Origin: Verrucomicrobiota bacterium
GTDB lineage: Bacteria > Verrucomicrobiota > Verrucomicrobiia > Limisphaerales > JACRJZ01
Direction: 5' to 3'
Length of the DNA stretch: 48,665 nt
Assembly: GCA_016219875.1 (NCBI GenBank)
Contig: JACRJZ010000065.1
Location: 1-48,665, forward strand
A program made the position numbers and the translations under genes. Below, one piece after another: positions 15,660 to 23,612 of the stretch; the stretch's first letter is position 1; every line of letters begins with the position of its first letter. Below the pieces are notes generated by a model. The model saw only the letters and a program-made list of their open reading frames with translations, had not been told where the DNA came from and searched no databases.

Positions 15660-16723
15660 TTCGCGGTGACGTTTTTCATGCTCTCCCGTAATTCCTCCCG
15701 GTCGAGGGCTGGCCGGAACCCCACCGTCAGGATGCCACGCGACGAATCCGCCATCGCCACATGGCTGGGGGAACCCAGTCCCGCCACTTGCTGCACGTCC
15801 CCGACCTGGAGACGATCCCCCAACAACTGAAAGCCATGCAGCGTTTTCTGCGCCCACTCGGAAACCAGTTCCGGGCTTTCCAGTCCCCAGGAATCCACTT
15901 CGCACTTGCGGCCCACCCCCACGGAGAGGACGAACTGCACATCGGGGAAACTTGTCAGATCGGACAGGGGCGATGGCGGGGCGGTGATAATCTCGGTCGA
16001 GCCTCGAGTGCTGCCGGCTTCGTCCAACGCCTGGGCGGATTCGAGCAGCAGCGCCTGGTAAGAGACAAAAATCTTCCGCTCGCGATCCGGCTCCGGGGGC
16101 AGCATCTCGAAACTGCCGGTCTTCCATTCCAGGATGCGCTGGAAGGCCGCTTCGCCGGTCAGTTCCTGCGCTTCAGCATCGATGACCGCGCCGCCTTGAA
16201 TCCAGATGCGCGCCTCCAACACGCCGCGTTTGATCTTGAGCACCCCGGAGGCTTGCGAGAGGCACTCCAGTTGGATGATATCGACCAGGCTCTTGCTCTG
16301 CACACCGCGGAAACCGCCGTGGTTCTCCTGTTGCAGCAGCGCCTCCAGCGACTCCGTGAACAGCTTGACCTCGTGCTCCTTGTCCGGCTTCTGCCAGAAT
16401 TGGTCCACGCCCATGCCGTAAGCCCGCGCACGGAACTGCTCGTCGCAAACCGCCGTGAGCACCACGATGCGGAGTTGGGGATGCTTGCGCCGCGCGATGG
16501 CCAGCAACTGCAGGCCGTCCATCTTCGGCATGTGCAGATCGACGATCATCGCGCTGAACGGGGCGGACTCCAGCAGCGCCAACGCCCGCGCCGCGGTGGA
16601 CGCGGTGTGGACTTCCGGCTGCGAAGGCATTCCCTTCAGGAGTTCCCAGTACACTTCCAGGAAATCCTGATCATCATCGACCAACAGAATTCTGTGTCGC
16701 GCAGCGTCCACCGGATGGCCCAT
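15647..16723 (-). CDS. Response regulator with PATAN (DUF4388) and Roadblock-like domains
   Basis: The N-terminal receiver domain (about residues 10-125) has the acidic pocket LLVDDDQDF and the phospho-acceptor Asp in MIVDLHMPKMDG. A PATAN/DUF4388 domain follows (FRGVQSKSLVDIIQLECLSQ near 137 to about 235), with VLKIKRG and GGAVIDAEA. The last 100 residues (FVLSVGVGRKCEVDSWG ... LTVGFRPALDREELRESM) look Roadblock-like. There is no DNA-binding domain, so output is probably through protein contacts. The start at 16723 puts the receiver directly at the N-terminus. Two small genes follow in tight linkage. No histidine kinase is adjacent. Confidence 0.88.
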   Translation of the reverse strand: MGHPVDAARHRILLVDDDQDFLEVYWELLKGMPSQPEVHTASTAARALALLESAPFSAMIVDLHMPKMDGLQLLAIARRKHPQLRIVVLTAVCDEQFRARAYGMGVDQFWQKPDKEHEVKLFTESLEALLQQENHGGFRGVQSKSLVDIIQLECLSQASGVLKIKRGVLEARIWIQGGAVIDAEAQELTGEAAFQRILEWKTGSFEMLPPEPDRERKIFVSYQALLLESAQALDEAGSTRGSTEIITAPPSPLSDLTSFPDVQFVLSVGVGRKCEVDSWGLESPELVSEWAQKTLHGFQLLGDRLQVGDVQQVAGLGSPSHVAMADSSRGILTVGFRPALDREELRESMKNVTAKWAS

Positions 16724-16880
16724 GCTTAAATCATCGGAACGAATCGCGCGCAACTTGAGCGGCGCGGGAACGGCAAAATGAGGAAGCTCTCCCAGCACCA
16801 CGCCAGGCGCTGCCGGGCTTCGCCAGGGAGGCAAGAACGCGCTTGGACGCCGCAGTGGCCTCCGCTAGAACTGCCGCGTC

Positions 16881-19800
16881 ATGAACACGCTCACTTCAGT
16901 TCCCGCCTGCAACCCGGCTTCCTGTGCGTGCGGCTCCGGTGGCCTGGCCCGTCGCGACTTTCTCAAGCTCAGCGGCCTCGCCGCCACCAGCCTGGCGCTG
17001 GCGGAACTGCCCGTCATCGCTGGCCCGTTCACGCGGGCGGACTTCGAGAAACTCGTCCCCGCGGACAAGAAGCTCAGCCCCGAATGGGTGAAGTCGCTCT
17101 TCGAGCGTGGCCAGCGCACGGTCTATCGCGGACGAGAACTGGAGAAGATCGGTATGCCCATCGGAGGCATCTGCGCGGGCCAAGTCTATCTTGGCGGCGA
17201 CGGCAAACTCTGGCACTGGGACATCTTCAACAAGCACGTCGGCACGGGCGCGGAGCACTACGCGAATCCGATGAAGCCGCAATCGCCGCTCGACCAGGGC
17301 TTCGCGCTGATGGTGACCTCCGGCAGCCAGTCGCAGGTGCGCGCGCTGGACCGCACCGGCTGGAGCGAAATTTCGTTCAACGGTGAGTATCCGATGGCGT
17401 TTGTCGAATACCGCGACGCCGCGGCGGCCGTGACGGTTTCGCTCGAGGCGTTCTCGCCGTTCATCCCGCTCAACGTGGACGATTCCTCGCTGCCCGCGAC
17501 GGTGATGCGGTTCACGGTGAAGAACACCAGCACGCAGAAGGTCGAAGCCGAACTCGCCGGCTGGCTGGAGAACGCCGTGTGCCTCCACAGCGGGCCGCAG
17601 CGTGATGTGCTGCGGCGCAATCGTGTCGGACGCCGCCCCTTGGCCATTGGCGATCGGCTATCGGCTATTTCCGGCTTCACTTTCCTGGAGTGCAGCGCCG
17701 AACCTGCGCCCGAAGACAAGACCGCGCCCAAGCGCCCTGACATTCTCTTCGATGACTTCGAGCGCGCAGCCTACGAAAGCTGGACGGCAACCGGCACCGC
17801 GTTTGGCGCCAGCCCTGTGGAGCAGGACAATATGCCCGCGTATCAGGGCAAGGTCGCCGGACACGGCCAGCGCGTCGTGAACTCCCACGCCAGCGCGCCC
17901 GGCGGCGACGTCGGCGCGAAAGATTCGGCCACGGGCACGCTGACGAGCAAGTCGTTCACCATCGAGCGCAACTTCATCACTTTCCTCATCGGCGGCGGCG
18001 CGCACAAGGGCAAGACTTGCGTGAACCTGCTCGTCGAAGACAAGGTGGTCCTCTCCGCGACCGGCAAAAGCGATAACCGCATGGCGCCGCAGAACTGGGA
18101 TGTGCGGAAGTGGGCCGGCAGGATGGCGAAAATTCAAGTCGTGGATAACGAGACTGGCGCGTGGGGCAACATCAGCATCGACGACATCGTTTTCACCGAC
18201 CGACCGCGCGCTGCCGCCGGCCCGCTGGCGGAAGAACAAGACTTCGGTTCGATGGCGCTGGCGATGCTCTCCGACTCCCGTAGCGACCGACGTGAGGAGG
18301 CTCAAACTCCTTCTGCGCTTGCTCCTGGAACCGGAGGAAATCAGAGCCTCCTCACGTCGGCTGCTACGGCCGAGTGGGGGGTGGCCGCGCTGCCAGACAG
18401 TTCCGTTCCCTCCGGTCTTTTCTCCAGGAGCATGGCCGACGCGAGCGCGAGCGCGACGCGGCCGTTCGGACAGAAGCTGGTTGGTTCGCTCACGCGCAAG
18501 CTTGCGCTCGCCCCCGGCGAGTCCGGCGAAGTCGTTTTCCTCGTCACCTGGCACTTCGCGAACCTGAAAATGGATCGTCTCCCGCCGGGCCGGCACTATG
18601 GGACGCGCTTTAACTCCGCGCTCGCCGTGGCGGAGCACCTGGCGAATAACTTCACCCAGCTTCGCCAGCAGACGCACCTCTGGCATGACACCTGGTACAA
18701 CTCGACGCTGCCCTACTGGTTTCTCGATCGCACGTTCCTCAACACTTCGATCCTCGCCACCTCGACCGCGTTCCGCTTCGGCGACGGCCGCTTCTGGGGC
18801 TGGGAAGGCGTGGGCTGCTGCCACGGCACCTGCGGCCACGTCTGGCAATACGCCCAGGCGATGGCCCGCCTCTTTCCCTCGCTCGAACGCGATACCCGCG
18901 AGCGTGTGGACTTCGGCCTCGCGCTCAAGGACGACGGCGCGATCCATTTCCGCGCCGAGTTCAACGACATCCCCGCCATCGACGCCCAAGCCGGCACGAT
19001 CCTGCGCGCCCTCCGCGAACACCAGATGTGCGCCGACGGCGCGTGGCTGAAGAAGAACTGGCCAGGCATCAAGAAGTCCATCGAGTGGCTCATCGCCAAG
19101 GATGGCGACGGCGACGGCCTCATCGTCGGCAACCAGCACAACACGCTCGACACGGATTGGTTCGGCCCCGTCGCGTGGCTCAGCGGCATGTATCTCGCCG
19201 CGTTGCGCGCGGGCGAGGAGATGGCGACAGAAGTAGGTGATACGGACTTCGCCCGGCAATGCCGCGAGATTTTCGACAAAGGCCAGCCCAAGCTCGTGGC
19301 CGAACTGTTCGACGGCGAATACTTCATCAACAAGCCCGACCCGAAGCACCTTGATGCGATTAACTCCGGCACGGGCTGCCACATTGACCAGGTCTTCGGC
19401 CAGAGTTGGGCCTTTCAGGTCGGCCTCGGTCGCGTGCTGCCGGAGAAGGAAACCGTCGCCGCGCTGAAGTCACTTTGGCGCTACAACTTCACGCCGGATG
19501 TCGGCCCCTATCGCGACGCCTACAAACCCGGCCGTTGGTATGCGATGCCGGGTGAGGGCGGCTTGCTCATGTGCAGCTTCCCGCGCAAGGATTGGGACTA
19601 CGCGCAGGCCAAAGGCAAAGGGCCGGAGTGGGCGGCGGGCTACTTCAACGAGTGCATGAACGGCTTCGAGTATCAGGTCGCCTGGCATAGCATCGCCGAG
19701 GGCTTGGTCATGGAGGGCCTCGCCATCACGCGCATGGTCCACGACCGTTACCATCCGCTCCGGCGCAACCCGTGGAACGAGATTGAGTGCGGCGACCATT

Positions 19801-20189
19801 ACGCGCGCAGCATGGCCAGCTACGGCGTGTTCCTGGCGGCGTGCGGCTACGAGCATCACGGGCCGAAGGGGCATCTCGGCTTCGCGCCGCGCCTGACACC
19901 GGAGAATTTTCGCTGCGCGTTCACGACGGCGGAAGGCTGGGGCACATACACGCAAAAATGCGGAGTGCGGAGTGCGGAGTGCGGAATCCAGGTCAAGTTC
20001 GGACAACTGCGTCTGCGCACGTTTGTGCTGGCGCCGCAAGCGGGTTTCCAGCCGGTGAAAGTGACGGTGACGCTGGCCGGCAAGCCGGTGCCCGCGACGC
20101 TGGCGATGACGGACGGCAAGGCAGTGATCACACTGCGGGAAGCAGCGATGGTGAAAGAGGGGGAGAAGCTGGAATTTTTGTTGGCGTGA
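16881..20189 (+). CDS. Tat-exported GH116 glycosidase (GBA2-like) with internal repeat-derived inserts
   Basis: A Tat signal (LARRDFLKLSGLAATSLALA) occupies about residues 22-41. An N-terminal GBA2-type beta domain follows (IGMPIGGICAGQVYLGGDGK), interrupted by a jelly-roll-like module (DILFDDFERAAYESW to ISIDDIVF). The C-terminal catalytic (alpha/alpha)6-type domain has GWEGVGCCHGTCGHVWQYAQ and NQHNTLDTDWFG, which probably hold the nucleophile Glu and acid/base Asp regions of GH116. Such enzymes hydrolyse beta-glucosides or xylosides. Three repeats lie in frame: ATCGGCT x2 near residue 260, a head-to-head 24-bp pair at residues 467-496, and GGAGTGC x3 at 1028-1034. Confidence 0.9.
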   Translation: MNTLTSVPACNPASCACGSGGLARRDFLKLSGLAATSLALAELPVIAGPFTRADFEKLVPADKKLSPEWVKSLFERGQRTVYRGRELEKIGMPIGGICAGQVYLGGDGKLWHWDIFNKHVGTGAEHYANPMKPQSPLDQGFALMVTSGSQSQVRALDRTGWSEISFNGEYPMAFVEYRDAAAAVTVSLEAFSPFIPLNVDDSSLPATVMRFTVKNTSTQKVEAELAGWLENAVCLHSGPQRDVLRRNRVGRRPLAIGDRLSAISGFTFLECSAEPAPEDKTAPKRPDILFDDFERAAYESWTATGTAFGASPVEQDNMPAYQGKVAGHGQRVVNSHASAPGGDVGAKDSATGTLTSKSFTIERNFITFLIGGGAHKGKTCVNLLVEDKVVLSATGKSDNRMAPQNWDVRKWAGRMAKIQVVDNETGAWGNISIDDIVFTDRPRAAAGPLAEEQDFGSMALAMLSDSRSDRREEAQTPSALAPGTGGNQSLLTSAATAEWGVAALPDSSVPSGLFSRSMADASASATRPFGQKLVGSLTRKLALAPGESGEVVFLVTWHFANLKMDRLPPGRHYGTRFNSALAVAEHLANNFTQLRQQTHLWHDTWYNSTLPYWFLDRTFLNTSILATSTAFRFGDGRFWGWEGVGCCHGTCGHVWQYAQAMARLFPSLERDTRERVDFGLALKDDGAIHFRAEFNDIPAIDAQAGTILRALREHQMCADGAWLKKNWPGIKKSIEWLIAKDGDGDGLIVGNQHNTLDTDWFGPVAWLSGMYLAALRAGEEMATEVGDTDFARQCREIFDKGQPKLVAELFDGEYFINKPDPKHLDAINSGTGCHIDQVFGQSWAFQVGLGRVLPEKETVAALKSLWRYNFTPDVGPYRDAYKPGRWYAMPGEGGLLMCSFPRKDWDYAQAKGKGPEWAAGYFNECMNGFEYQVAWHSIAEGLVMEGLAITRMVHDRYHPLRRNPWNEIECGDHYARSMASYGVFLAACGYEHHGPKGHLGFAPRLTPENFRCAFTTAEGWGTYTQKCGVRSAECGIQVKFGQLRLRTFVLAPQAGFQPVKVTVTLAGKPVPATLAMTDGKAVITLREAAMVKEGEKLEFLLA
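17653..17666. repeat. Heptamer ATCGGCT x2 inside the GH116 gene
   Basis: Two exact heptamers encode part of IGDRLSAISG, a segment that looks unlike its surroundings. Two units alone are weak evidence, but the period matches the other heptamer loci. Confidence 0.55.
18280..18367. repeat. Head-to-head 24-bp repeats inside the GH116 gene
   Basis: A reverse copy with two mismatches (18280-18303) and a forward copy (18344-18367) are separated by 40 bp. The frame stays open across both and encodes SDRREEAQ and SLLTSAATA, about 30 extra residues between the jelly-roll-like module and the following beta domain. Confidence 0.9.
19962..19982. repeat. Heptamer GGAGTGC x3 inside the GH116 gene
   Basis: Three exact units (21 bp) encode part of KCGVRSAECGIQ just before the C-terminal beta strand region VKFGQLRLRTFVL. 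The 21-bp length keeps the reading frame. Confidence 0.9.
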
Positions 20190-20230
20190 GAGAGAGGGGG
20201 ACAATCCACGTCCGAACGAGGCCAGCCAAG

Positions 20231-20644
20231 TCAGCCACGAGGCTCGCCTTCCACGTTTGCCAACGCGACGCGAAGGCACTCGAAACGCTCTGCATCGCGT
20301 TCGATAGACCGTAGTGCTCTACCAATCGGATCCTGTTCGTTGAGAAAGATGCCACAGGATGCCAGATTGCGGAGTCCCTGTTTCTGGTTGCGGTAGAAAT
20401 GGCCAATGTATCTGCTCAACTCCTGCTTCGCTGCGCCTACGTCTCCCGACTCCAGCCCTTCCAAGACCGACAGAAGCCCCACATGCAGGGTGGCTGCCAT
20501 ACTGTCATGCACTTCGCCCGACCGTCGCATCCTCTCAGTGGCTGCTCGTAAATATCTGCGCCTCTCTCGCTGGCCAAGAAGGACACCAATAAGACCTCCG
20601 GCGCTCAATCCGAAACAGAAGGCTATGTAGGACCCGAAACTCAT
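20231..20644 (-). CDS. Small membrane-anchored protein of unknown function
   Basis: The protein has 137 residues. An N-terminal hydrophobic helix (YIAFCFGLSAGGLIGVLLG) is followed by a basic charged helical region (QRERRRYLRAATERMRR) and a helical repeat-like body with LSVLEGLESGDVGAAKQELS. It is probably anchored in the inner membrane with a cytoplasmic helical domain. The start is well supported by the ribosome-binding site GAGGT (forward 20651-20655), six bases upstream. I do not recognise the family. Confidence 0.75.
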   Translation of the reverse strand: MSFGSYIAFCFGLSAGGLIGVLLGQRERRRYLRAATERMRRSGEVHDSMAATLHVGLLSVLEGLESGDVGAAKQELSRYIGHFYRNQKQGLRNLASCGIFLNEQDPIGRALRSIERDAERFECLRVALANVEGEPRG

Positions 20645-20811
20645 TTACGTACCTCACTGGTTGACAGTTTCCCGCATCGCGAGTGGTCGCTCCTTGTCAT
20701 CTTCTCAAAGCAACCGCATTCGTAGTCTAGCGCGGTCACTCGTGGTGGTTTCATTGCAGTTGCTGAGCTGAGTTGTGCCGGAGGACCGCCCATTCGGCAA
20801 GCCGGAAGTTC
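20645..20811. other. Spacer with ribosome-binding site, otherwise empty
   Basis: It holds the Shine-Dalgarno site at 20651-20655 for the gene at 20231-20644 and lies downstream of the methyltransferase gene. I see no gene and no clear terminator. Confidence 0.5.
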
Positions 20812-21618
20812 CTACGCCTCGCCGACCGCTTTGAAGAACGTGTAGCAGAACGTGCCGTCGGCTTCCGCCGTTCGGTAGAGGTCGGCGACGCCTTGATCGA
20901 AGGCCGCGGCGTCCATCAGCTTGACAGCGACGGCTTGGGCGCGCACGCCTTCGACCATCGCTGTGAAGGTCTTCTTGGTGAAGCCCTCGACCAACGCGGG
21001 GCGGCTGCTGTCCACATAGACCATGCGCGGCGAAACACGGACGTGGCGGAAGCCTGCCGCGCTCACCAACGGGTAAAGCTGACGCCCGATCAGCGAGTTG
21101 CCGCCGGCCTGCGCTTGCAGATCGATCAGGCACTGGATGGCTCGGCGCGCGGCAAGACTGTCGGGATGAAAGTAGGCCGAGCCGTGATCGCCCTCGATGA
21201 CGGTGACGGTGCCGCCGGGTTTCACGACGCGTTTGAGCCGCGCCAGGGCTTCGTCCGGCCGGGGCAAGTGTTCCAGGACGAAGCAGAGGAACAAGTGGTC
21301 AAGGCTCTCCGAAGCGAACGGAAGATTGAAGATGTCGGCCTGCTGGAAGGTGACGTTGGTGAAGCCCGCCGCGGCGACACGCTCCCGCGCCACGCGCAAC
21401 GAATCCTCCGAAATGTCCACCGAAGTGATGCGCGCGCCCGGGCTGTTGGCAGCGAGCGTCACCGTCTGCGCGCCCACGCCGCAGCCTGCTTCCAAAACGT
21501 GGCTGCCGGGTGAATACGCCGTGTCCGAGTGGAGCAGGTCCGTCAGCGTGGTGGCTTGATCCACCAAGCGGAGGCTCTCGCGCTCGGTGTAGCCGTGAAC
21601 GTAGTCGTGGTTGGTCAT
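20812..21618 (-). CDS. Class I SAM-dependent methyltransferase
   Basis: The Rossmann-type methyltransferase fold shows motif I VLEAGCGVGAQT near residues 41-52, the acidic end of strand 2 in RITSVDIS, QQADIFNLPF (motif II region) and LKRVVKPGGTVTVIEGD (motif III region). At 268 residues with HLFLCFVLEHLPRPDEAL it resembles UbiE/arsenite-type small-molecule methyltransferases. The substrate cannot be told from sequence. The gene stands alone on the minus strand, with the toxin gene ending 63 bp upstream. Confidence 0.9.
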   Translation of the reverse strand: MTNHDYVHGYTERESLRLVDQATTLTDLLHSDTAYSPGSHVLEAGCGVGAQTVTLAANSPGARITSVDISEDSLRVARERVAAAGFTNVTFQQADIFNLPFASESLDHLFLCFVLEHLPRPDEALARLKRVVKPGGTVTVIEGDHGSAYFHPDSLAARRAIQCLIDLQAQAGGNSLIGRQLYPLVSAAGFRHVRVSPRMVYVDSSRPALVEGFTKKTFTAMVEGVRAQAVAVKLMDAAAFDQGVADLYRTAEADGTFCYTFFKAVGEA

Positions 21619-21681
21619 GCTCTTCTGGGCTTCACACTCGACGTGATCTGGTTGTTCGCGGAGTATTCCAGGCTCCCTGGA

Positions 21682-22005
21682 TCAAAAACGCAATTGGACG
21701 TGCTGTGCCCAGACCGTCTTGATCCGTTGGGCATCGCCTTGAGAAACGCGCCCCAACTGGCGCCGCAATAACACCTGCTCCAGACAGTCCAGCCGGGACA
21801 ATCGCACGGTCGAGTGCGCGACCAATCCCTCCTGTTGCCAGTCTTCGAGAGGAACATCGGTGAGCGAGCGGGGCGTGGCTTTGGTCACCGCCGCCACGAC
21901 GACATCGGCGGCGTCTTCCCACAGGACAAGCACGGGCCGGAGTTTGGAGGCCACACCGCTGGTGAAGGGGATGTCCGCCAGCCAAAGTTCACCGGCTTGC
22001 GGCAT
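21682..22005 (-). CDS. PemK/MazF-family toxin
   Basis: The 107 residues open with the family hallmark AGELWLADIPF and KLRPVLVL, followed by SRLDCLEQVLLRRQLGRVSQ. PemK/MazF proteins are endoribonucleases that cut mRNA. The gene overlaps the upstream small gene by 17 bp, the classic antitoxin-toxin order. All family landmarks appear present, so it may be active. Confidence 0.87.
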   Translation of the reverse strand: MPQAGELWLADIPFTSGVASKLRPVLVLWEDAADVVVAAVTKATPRSLTDVPLEDWQQEGLVAHSTVRLSRLDCLEQVLLRRQLGRVSQGDAQRIKTVWAQHVQLRF

Positions 22006-22198
22006 CGTCGTAGAGGCCCTCGTCTTCCGGGGCGTAACTGTTCAGGAAGGCGCTGTGGTCGCGCCAAGGGACGACTGGTGGGGCGGGTGGCCCTGGCTTG
22101 GCGCTGGCGTTGCGCTGCGCCATCCACGCCGACAGCCTGCCGAAATCCTCGGGCGGGAGTTTCTCGATGACCCGCTCGATTTCTTTAACTGTATTCAT
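21989..22198 (-). CDS. Probable antitoxin of the PemK/MazF-type pair
   Basis: The 69-residue product has a helical N-terminus (KEIERVIEKLPPEDFGRLSAWM) and a Pro-rich, acidic, probably disordered C-terminus (FLNSYAPEDEGLYDDAAS) of the kind that wraps a toxin. It lacks an obvious AbrB or ribbon-helix-helix pattern, so its fold class is uncertain. It is read first and overlaps the toxin by 17 bp. Confidence 0.8.
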   Translation of the reverse strand: MNTVKEIERVIEKLPPEDFGRLSAWMAQRNASAKPGPPAPPVVPWRDHSAFLNSYAPEDEGLYDDAASR

Positions 22199-22262
22199 GG
22201 CCGGAAATTAGCGGCTGCTGCGGAAAGAAACAAGCCCACTTCAAGGTTCCTCGCCCTTGCCG

Positions 22263-23420
22263 TCACCTGCCCAAATTCCTCCCCAACGTGATCTCGTTGC
22301 TGGCGAAGTTCTCCACGCTCTTGGTCTTCTCGTGGAAGTGACGGGCGTGCTTCAGGATGCTGTCGCGCGTGTAGAACGGATCGGTGGGCTGGAGCGGCAG
22401 CTTTACTTTGCCGCCGAGGTGGCCGGACTGAAAGATGGCAGAAATCAGTTCGAGGGTGCGGCGGCCCGCTTCACCATCGACAAGGAGCGGCTCGCGGCCC
22501 TGGATGGCGTTGAGGAAGTTCTCGATCTGGCCGTCGTGGCCTTCGGTGCGGACAGTGGGTAGTTGGTCGTAGAAGGACTGGATTTCGGCCACAACCGCGG
22601 GGTCGTCTTCCGGGAAGCCGTTTTCTTTTTGTTTCATCGCCTTGACCGCCCAAGGCACGGCGACCTTGGCGCGCTCGGCTTGCACGACGAGTTGCTGCTC
22701 CTCGCCGTGATGGACGAGCGACGCCGTGATCTGGCCCACGCTGCCGTTGGGATAGGTGAGCACGGCGGTAGAGAAGTCTTCAACCTCCGAGTTCTGGTGG
22801 CAGAAGTTCACGGTCACGGCTTGTACTTCGGCGGGCTGGCCCATCATCCACTGGAAAATGTCGATGTGATGCACGGCGTGGTTCATGGTGCAGCCGCCGC
22901 CTTCTTTGGCCCACGTGCCGCGCCACCAGAGGTCGTAGTAGTTGCTGCCGCGCCACCAAAACGAATCGACCTGCGCGTGGAGCACTTTGCCCAGCAAGCC
23001 GGATTCCAGCACGCGCTTGAGTTTCATCATCGGCGTCTTGAAGCGGTTTTGCGCCACGACGCCAAGGAGTTTTCCACCGGCGCGGGCGGCCGCGAGCATG
23101 TCGTCGCATTCCTGAAGACACGTGGCCATCGGCTTCTCGGTGAGGACGTGCTTGCCGGCGCGGAGCAAGCCCACGCTGGCGGGCGCGTGCTCGAACGGTG
23201 GCAGGCAGATCGACGCGGCGTCGAAGTCGCAGCCCTTGAGCAACTCGTCGTAGTTCTTGAAGACCTTGGCTTGCAGGCCGTGCCTGGCAGCTTTCTCAGC
23301 AGCTTTTTCGGGGAACAGGTCCACGAGCGCGACGACTTGGGCTTGGTCTTTGAACTTGAGGTAAGCGCCGATGTGGCTGTCGGAGATGGCGCCGGCGCCG
23401 AGGATGGCGATTTTCAACAT
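22263..23420 (-). CDS. Gfo/Idh/MocA family oxidoreductase
   Basis: A cytoplasmic NAD(P)-dependent oxidoreductase without a signal peptide. The Rossmann motif is AILGAGAISDSHIGAYLK at residues 4-21, the family motif HVLTEKPMAT lies near residue 95, and the C-terminal domain has GGGCTMNHAVHHIDIFQWM with the catalytic-type His. At 385 residues it is typical. It lies 192 bp downstream of the uroporphyrinogen-decarboxylase-family gene; the spacer holds palindrome copy 2. Substrate unknown, probably a sugar or sugar acid. Confidence 0.92.
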   Translation of the reverse strand: MLKIAILGAGAISDSHIGAYLKFKDQAQVVALVDLFPEKAAEKAARHGLQAKVFKNYDELLKGCDFDAASICLPPFEHAPASVGLLRAGKHVLTEKPMATCLQECDDMLAAARAGGKLLGVVAQNRFKTPMMKLKRVLESGLLGKVLHAQVDSFWWRGSNYYDLWWRGTWAKEGGGCTMNHAVHHIDIFQWMMGQPAEVQAVTVNFCHQNSEVEDFSTAVLTYPNGSVGQITASLVHHGEEQQLVVQAERAKVAVPWAVKAMKQKENGFPEDDPAVVAEIQSFYDQLPTVRTEGHDGQIENFLNAIQGREPLLVDGEAGRRTLELISAIFQSGHLGGKVKLPLQPTDPFYTRDSILKHARHFHEKTKSVENFASNEITLGRNLGR

Positions 23421-23435
23421 GGTTGGATGAAGAGG

Positions 23436-23451
23436 TGAAGGGTTGAAGGGT
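23436..23451. repeat. Tandem 8-mer TGAAGGGT x2
   Basis: Two exact units lie between the oxidoreductase start and palindrome copy 2. They resemble the heptamer loci but have period 8. Confidence 0.6.
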
Positions 23452-23476
23452 TAAACCTGAACCCCGATTTTAAATC

Positions 23477-23593
23477 ACCACGAAACACACGAAACACACG
23501 AAAAGGCTGGCCCCATTTCATCATTTTCCATCGCGCGACTCTTGTGCAGGGCCAGCATGACGGTTCCGGTTCTGCTTTCGTGTGTTTCGTGGT
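23477..23593. repeat. Long 9-mer palindrome, copy 2
   Basis: The left arm is 27 bp (23477-23503) and the right arm 18 bp (23576-23593), one 9-mer shorter than in the copy at 156-280. The loop and both flanks (GAACCCCGATTT upstream, GTGCCCACTTCGGA downstream) match that copy closely, so the two share about 145 bp of near-identical sequence. Confidence 0.9.
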
Positions 23594-23612
23594 GCCCACT
23601 TCGGATTTCGGG

